DNA from: Actinopolymorpha sp. NPDC004070
GTDB lineage: Bacteria; Actinomycetota; Actinomycetes; Propionibacteriales; Actinopolymorphaceae
Length of the DNA: 64,000 nt
Direction of reading: 5' to 3'
Assembly: GCF_040610475.1 (NCBI RefSeq)
Contig: NZ_JBEXMJ010000012.1
Location: 62,001-126,000 of the forward strand
Part shown: in pieces, positions 60,557 through 64,000 of the stretch
Layout of the letters: each line of letters starts with the position of its first letter
Numbering within the stretch: position 1 is the first letter of the stretch
The notes under the pieces: model-generated
The model's database searches: none
The model's input: only the letters and a program-made list of their open reading frames with translations
What the model was told of the DNA's origin: nothing
Made by a program: the position numbers and the translations under genes

Positions 60557-61381
60557 ATGGCGGCGGACCCGGCGGAAGGACTGGACGCGGACGGGTTCAT
60601 CACCACCGGCGCCGACCTCGCCAACGTCCGCGCGCCCTACGATGCCGTGCTGGCAGACGTTCGTACGACAGTCGAGGCGCGACTGGGCTCCGAACTTCAC
60701 GGGCTCTACCTCTATGGGAGCGTTGCCACCGGCCAGGCCGTCCCGCCCACCTCGGACCTGGACCTTTCGGTGATCCTCACCAGTCCGCGCGGGATCGAGA
60801 CCTGTCGCCGGATCGGGGAGGAGCTGTCGGCGCGACATCGTTCCGTCGTACGGGAGGTGGGTATCTCGCCAGGCCTGCTGGACGATGTCCTTGCCGAGGG
60901 CGACCAGGGTCGGGCGGAGCGCTGCTTCCTGAAGCACTACTGCGTGAACGTTGCCGGGACCGACCTGCGCCCGGATCTCCCGCGATGCCGATCGGACACG
61001 GCGATCGCCCGCGGGTTCGTCGGGGAGCTCGCTCCGAGGATCAGACAGTTCACCGAACGACTGGACGCCGCGGTCACCCCGGCCGAGGTGGAGGCGGTCG
61101 CGGTGCTGGTCGCCCGTCGCCTGCTGATGGCGGCCGCGGTGGTGTACTCCATCCCCGACCGCACCTGGACCACCGCGCGCGCCAACGGGGCCGGCATGCT
61201 CGGCCGGCATCATCCCGCGTACGCGGACCACGCCGCGCGTGCGCTTGCCTGGATCGACCCGAACCTCCCTGCAGATCCGCGGTACGTCCGGCCGACTCGC
61301 GAGGACGTCGAGGTTCTGCTCACCGAGGTCGGGGCCGTGGTCGCGCGCGACGTCGAGGAGTACCTCTCGCCGGAGGGCTGA
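60557..61381 (+). CDS. nucleotidyltransferase, aminoglycoside adenylyltransferase-like
   Basis: 274 aa. The polymerase-beta-type NTase motif is LYLYGSVATGQAVPPTSDLD followed by LSVIL (G-S-x9-D-x-D), within an N-terminal domain; a helical C-terminal domain of about 130 residues (ARGFVGELAPRIRQFTERLD, AVAVLVARRLLMAAAVVYSI) resembles ANT and DUF4111 proteins. It would transfer a nucleotide to a hydroxyl, perhaps of an aminoglycoside, but environmental relatives are mostly untested. AAGGGGG is near the ATG at 60557. The 230 bp upstream hold no gene. Confidence 0.83.
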   Translation: MAADPAEGLDADGFITTGADLANVRAPYDAVLADVRTTVEARLGSELHGLYLYGSVATGQAVPPTSDLDLSVILTSPRGIETCRRIGEELSARHRSVVREVGISPGLLDDVLAEGDQGRAERCFLKHYCVNVAGTDLRPDLPRCRSDTAIARGFVGELAPRIRQFTERLDAAVTPAEVEAVAVLVARRLLMAAAVVYSIPDRTWTTARANGAGMLGRHHPAYADHAARALAWIDPNLPADPRYVRPTREDVEVLLTEVGAVVARDVEEYLSPEG

Positions 61382-61505
61382 GCGGAGCGGCGTGGCCACG
61401 AACGTCCACAGCGTCGATGGCGGCAATGTCGGTACCGCGGGCTTACACTGCTCGCCCTGAACCGTAAATGATCACCCGAGCACGTCGTCCCCAGCAGGAG
61501 TTCCG

Positions 61506-62894
61506 ATGCGAGCGGTTCCAGTCGTCGTTCTCGCCGCTGCTCTCTCCGTCGTCGCACCCGTTGCGCCGGCGCTCGCGCTCGCGCCGCCCCCGATCGCCGC
61601 GATCGGCATCCCGGGTGAGGATCTGGGCGCCCAGCCGGACGCCGGTGCGGTCGAGGTGCGGTACGCCGACGGCCGTCACCAGATCCTCTACCCGTCCGGC
61701 TACCACGCCGGCGACCGTTTCGGTACGGCCGTCGCGGTGCTCGACGTGGACGGCGACTCGGTCTCCGACCTGGTGGTGGGTGCGCCCGGTCGCGACGTGG
61801 GTACCGCCGCCGACGCCGGAGCCGTCTACCTCTACCGGGGTTCGTCGACCGGGCTGCGTCCGTGGAAGGTCCTGACGCTGGGCAGCGGCGGGATGCCCGG
61901 CCAGTCCCAGCCCGGTGCGGCGTTCGGCTCGGCGCTGTCGTGGTCGGAAGGCTCGAGTACGACACCGCGCGCCCTGACCGTCGGTGCGCCCCGCTGGGAC
62001 GTCAGCGGCGCCACCGACGCGGGGGCGGTCGCGATCATCTCCCTCACCCAGTCCGCCGACCCGACCGTCGCCGGCACTCTGCTCACCGAGAACTCCCCCG
62101 AGCTCGGCAGCTCCGCACAGGCTGGTGACCGGCTCGGCGCCGCGGTCCAGGGACCCGGCGCGCTTGCCGCTCCGGGCAGGACGGTCGACGGCGCGAAGGG
62201 CGCCGGCGTCGTCTACGTACGCACCGATCCGGGGGTCCCGGCGTACACCCGGATCAGCCAGAACACCCCGGGCATGCCGGGTGCGGCCGAGGCGGGTGAC
62301 GGCTTCGGCAGCGCGCTGACCTACGGAGCTCCGAGCGGCCTGTGGATCGGAGTGCCCGGCGAGGACCTCGGCAGCCTGACCGACGCCGGGATGGTCGACA
62401 CCTTCGGCGACACCGACGAGGACGGCATTCCCGCCGAGCCGGGTCCGGCCTACACGCAGGACACCACCGGCCCGGGCGGACCGGTCGCGGGTTCGGCGGA
62501 GGCGGGCGACCGGTTCGGCGCGGCGCTCGCGTCCTACCCACCGAGTGAGGACTCCGACGTCGACGTGGTGCTCGTCGGGGCGCCGGGCGAGGACCTCGGC
62601 ACGATCCGCGACGCCGGCATGGTGAATGAGATCTGGGGTGGCGGCGGCTCGCTGACGCAGGCGAGTACGGCCGGGATCGAGGAGACCGGTGACCGCTTCG
62701 GCTCCAGTCTGCTCGCGGGCAACGGGGCCGGGGGCGACTGGAGTCCGCGCATCATGGTCGGGGCGCCGGGCGAGGACGGCGGCGCCGGTGCCGTCGTGGT
62801 CGTCAGCCACGGCGCCGCGATCTGGAAGCAGGTGACCGGAAGTCCCGAGAGTGGTGACGGTTACGGCGCCGCGCTGGACTCCCGCCTCGGCTGA
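61506..62894 (+). CDS. secreted FG-GAP/integrin-alpha-like beta-propeller protein
   Basis: 462 aa. Signal peptide MRAVPVVVLAAALSVVAPVA then PALALA with cleavage after Ala at about 26. The mature part is a chain of about seven FG-GAP-like repeats, each with GxPGEDLG...DAG and GDxFGxA segments (GIPGEDLGAQPDAGAVEV, GDRFGTAVAVLDVDGDSVSD, GVPGEDLGSLTDAGM, GAPGEDLGTIRDAGM). The DVDGDSVSD loop is a calcium site. Such propellers are extracellular and bind ligands or carbohydrate; the role here is unknown. No transmembrane or anchor segment. Confidence 0.9.
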   Translation: MRAVPVVVLAAALSVVAPVAPALALAPPPIAAIGIPGEDLGAQPDAGAVEVRYADGRHQILYPSGYHAGDRFGTAVAVLDVDGDSVSDLVVGAPGRDVGTAADAGAVYLYRGSSTGLRPWKVLTLGSGGMPGQSQPGAAFGSALSWSEGSSTTPRALTVGAPRWDVSGATDAGAVAIISLTQSADPTVAGTLLTENSPELGSSAQAGDRLGAAVQGPGALAAPGRTVDGAKGAGVVYVRTDPGVPAYTRISQNTPGMPGAAEAGDGFGSALTYGAPSGLWIGVPGEDLGSLTDAGMVDTFGDTDEDGIPAEPGPAYTQDTTGPGGPVAGSAEAGDRFGAALASYPPSEDSDVDVVLVGAPGEDLGTIRDAGMVNEIWGGGGSLTQASTAGIEETGDRFGSSLLAGNGAGGDWSPRIMVGAPGEDGGAGAVVVVSHGAAIWKQVTGSPESGDGYGAALDSRLG

Positions 62895-62898
62895 GCCG

Positions 62899-63093
62899 GT
62901 GCGCCGGTACCTGTCCGGACACGTGTTCACGGTGTACGTGATCCACGCGTTCGTGGTGACCGCGACGGCCTACGCCCTCAGCGCGGTCGACCTGCCGACG
63001 GCGGTGAAGTTCGTCCTCGCCGCACTCGTCGCGGTGCCTGCCGGCTTCGCGCTCGCCGGCCCGGTCCGCCGGTCCCCGGCCTGCGTCGCGTGC
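62899..63093 (+). pseudogene. C-terminal fragment of an acyltransferase-3 membrane protein
   Basis: A frame opening at GTG 62899, 5 bp after the propeller stop, encodes VRRYLSGHVFTVYVIHAFVV, then YALSAVDLPTAVKFVLAALV and PAGFALAGPVRRSP. This matches the last two membrane helices of acyltransferase family 3 proteins, whose signature is 'RxAFTVYxIHxxVxxxxA'. The remaining 300 or more residues are absent and no start of its own is apparent. Likely a leftover of a deleted gene. Confidence 0.6.
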
Positions 63094-63166
63094 TCTGAGA
63101 GGGCTCTGTCGGCGCCGTCGGGTATGAATGGTGCCGCGCTTCCCTCTGCGGACAAGGAGAACTCAC

Positions 63167-63721
63167 ATGGCCAAGCTGATCTACTCCGCGCTCGCGTCGC
63201 TCGACGGATACGTCGAGGACACGGGCGGTCGCTTCGAGTGGGCCGCTCCCGACGAGGAGGTGCACGCGTACGTCAACGACCTCGAGCGGCCCATCGGCAC
63301 CTATCTGTACGGACGCAGGATGTACGACACGATGGTGTACTGGGAGACCGTGGACACCAGCCGTCAACCGGAGGTTGCGCAGGACTACACGAAGATCTGG
63401 CGGGCGGCCGAGAAGGTCGTGTACTCGCGTACGCTCCAGGGCGCGTCGAGCGCACGGACCCGGATCGAGCGCGACTTCGAACCCGCGGCGGTCCGTGCAC
63501 TCAAGGAAGCCTCGAGCCGCGACCTCTCGATCGGAGGAGCCGAACTCGCTGCCCAGGCGATCGCCGCGGGCCTGGTCGACGAGCTCCATCTGTTCCTCAA
63601 TCCGGTGGTCGTCGGAGGAGGCAAGCGGGCCTTGCCCGACGGCGTACACGTGCCGCTCGAGCTCCTGGACGAGCATCGCTTCGGCAGCGGAGTCGTCCAC
63701 CTCCACTACGCGCTCGGCTGA
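63167..63721 (+). CDS. dihydrofolate reductase-family protein
   Basis: 184 aa. Begins AKLIYSALASLDGYVEDTGG, continues IGTYLYGRRMYDTMVYWETV and ends DLSIGGAELAAQAIAAGLVDE followed by LHLFLNPVVVGGGKRALP, the RibD_C/DHFR-like layout with NADPH-binding GG. AAGGAG precedes ATG 63167. Related to but clearly different from the protein at 39309. Reaction unknown. Confidence 0.9.
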   Translation: MAKLIYSALASLDGYVEDTGGRFEWAAPDEEVHAYVNDLERPIGTYLYGRRMYDTMVYWETVDTSRQPEVAQDYTKIWRAAEKVVYSRTLQGASSARTRIERDFEPAAVRALKEASSRDLSIGGAELAAQAIAAGLVDELHLFLNPVVVGGGKRALPDGVHVPLELLDEHRFGSGVVHLHYALG

Positions 63722-63752
63722 CCGGCCGCCGCCATCCCGATCGCCGACCTGG

Positions 63753-64000
63753 CTACCACCGGCCGCGCTGGGACGGGACCGGTACGCCGGCGAACTCCAG
63801 CAGGTCGGCGTTCAGCTGGTCCTTGTGAGTGGCGGTGAGCCCGTGCGGAGCGCCCGGGTAGACCTTCAGCGTCGCGTCCGCGAGGATCTCGGCGGAGCGT
63901 CGGCCGGACGCGTCGATGGGAACGATCTGGTCGTCGTCGCCCTGCACGATGAGCGTGGGCACGTCCATGCGGCGCAGGTCGTCGGTGAAGTCCGTCTCGG
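63753..64000 (-). CDS. alpha/beta hydrolase, 3' end only
   Basis: The last 82 residues or so of a minus-strand gene whose start lies beyond the window. [20 protein letters not shown] holds the acid Asp and [20 protein letters not shown] the catalytic His, as in non-haem haloperoxidase-type esterases. The frame is open to the window edge (reading into DFTDDLRR upstream). Confidence 0.85.
   Translation of the reverse strand, partial: ETDFTDDLRRMDVPTLIVQGDDDQIVPIDASGRRSAEILADATLKVYPGAPHGLTATHKDQLNADLLEFAGVPVPSQRGRW

Noticed and set aside
1..64000. CRISPR arrays, tRNA or rRNA genes, prophage, integrases, insertion sequences, toxin-antitoxin pairs
   Set aside because: No repeat-spacer pattern, cloverleaf-like sequence, integrase, transposase or toxin-antitoxin pair was found on either strand.

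Overview
The window is high-GC DNA with dense gene packing, many GTG starts, abundant GC-ending codons and many short overlaps. Its families (DUF222/HNH protein, LytR-CpsA-Psr proteins, mycothiol-dependent-type TIGR03086 protein, Acg-type nitroreductase-fold protein, GSII-type glutamine synthetase, HelD/HelR helicase) point to a soil-type actinobacterium. A Kribbella/Actinopolymorpha-like member of the Propionibacteriales would fit, but the sequence alone does not prove the genus. No rRNA, tRNA, CRISPR array, insertion sequence or phage module was seen. This looks like ordinary chromosomal accessory DNA rich in small enzymes and regulators.

Layout. 0-6.4 kb: asparagine synthetase, GNAT acetyltransferase, serine hydrolase, a YihY-type membrane protein and an MscS channel. 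6.4-16.3 kb: APH-fold kinase, DUF222/HNH protein, DinB protein, a MocR regulator divergent from a PNPOx-family protein, RecQ and a second serine hydrolase. 16.3-25.6 kb: Acg-like protein, papain-like protease, APH-fold kinase, a GNAT gene broken by a 176-bp tandem duplication, SGNH hydrolase, HAD phosphatase, a truncated-haemoglobin/ankyrin fusion, a methyltransferase, an internally deleted P-loop kinase and a VOC protein. 25.6-38 kb: two more APH-fold kinases, a MarR-methyltransferase pair, a GH127 arabinofuranosidase, DoxX, an LCP protein, a TetR-membrane protein-hydrolase operon and further hydrolases. 38-48.5 kb: DUF1905-GNAT fusion, DHFR-like protein, isochorismatase-fold protein, GSII, PhyH dioxygenase, second LCP protein, PaaK-like ligase and HelD/HelR. 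48.9-53.7 kb: a three-gene ABC-2 exporter, MarR divergent from a TIGR03086 protein, and ExoIII. 53.8-64 kb: FAD monooxygenase with its TetR, a decayed rhodanese/sulfite-exporter locus, MFS transporter with MarR, NAD(P)-binding protein, nucleotidyltransferase, secreted FG-GAP protein, an acyltransferase remnant, a DHFR-like protein and the 3' end of an alpha/beta hydrolase.

Three themes link these genes. First, many are local regulator-plus-enzyme or regulator-plus-exporter units (MocR, three MarR, two TetR), and several have visible inverted-repeat operators over the promoter. Second, about a dozen genes appear to start at or next to the transcription start: a TANNNT-like -10 box ends 6-7 nt before the start codon, typical of actinobacterial leaderless mRNAs. 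Third, several loci are decaying: the duplicated GNAT gene, the kinase with an internal in-frame deletion, the TauE and MBL-rhodanese remnants, and an acyltransferase tail. The most unusual intact gene is the predicted haem-binding group II truncated globin fused to a long ankyrin-repeat region.
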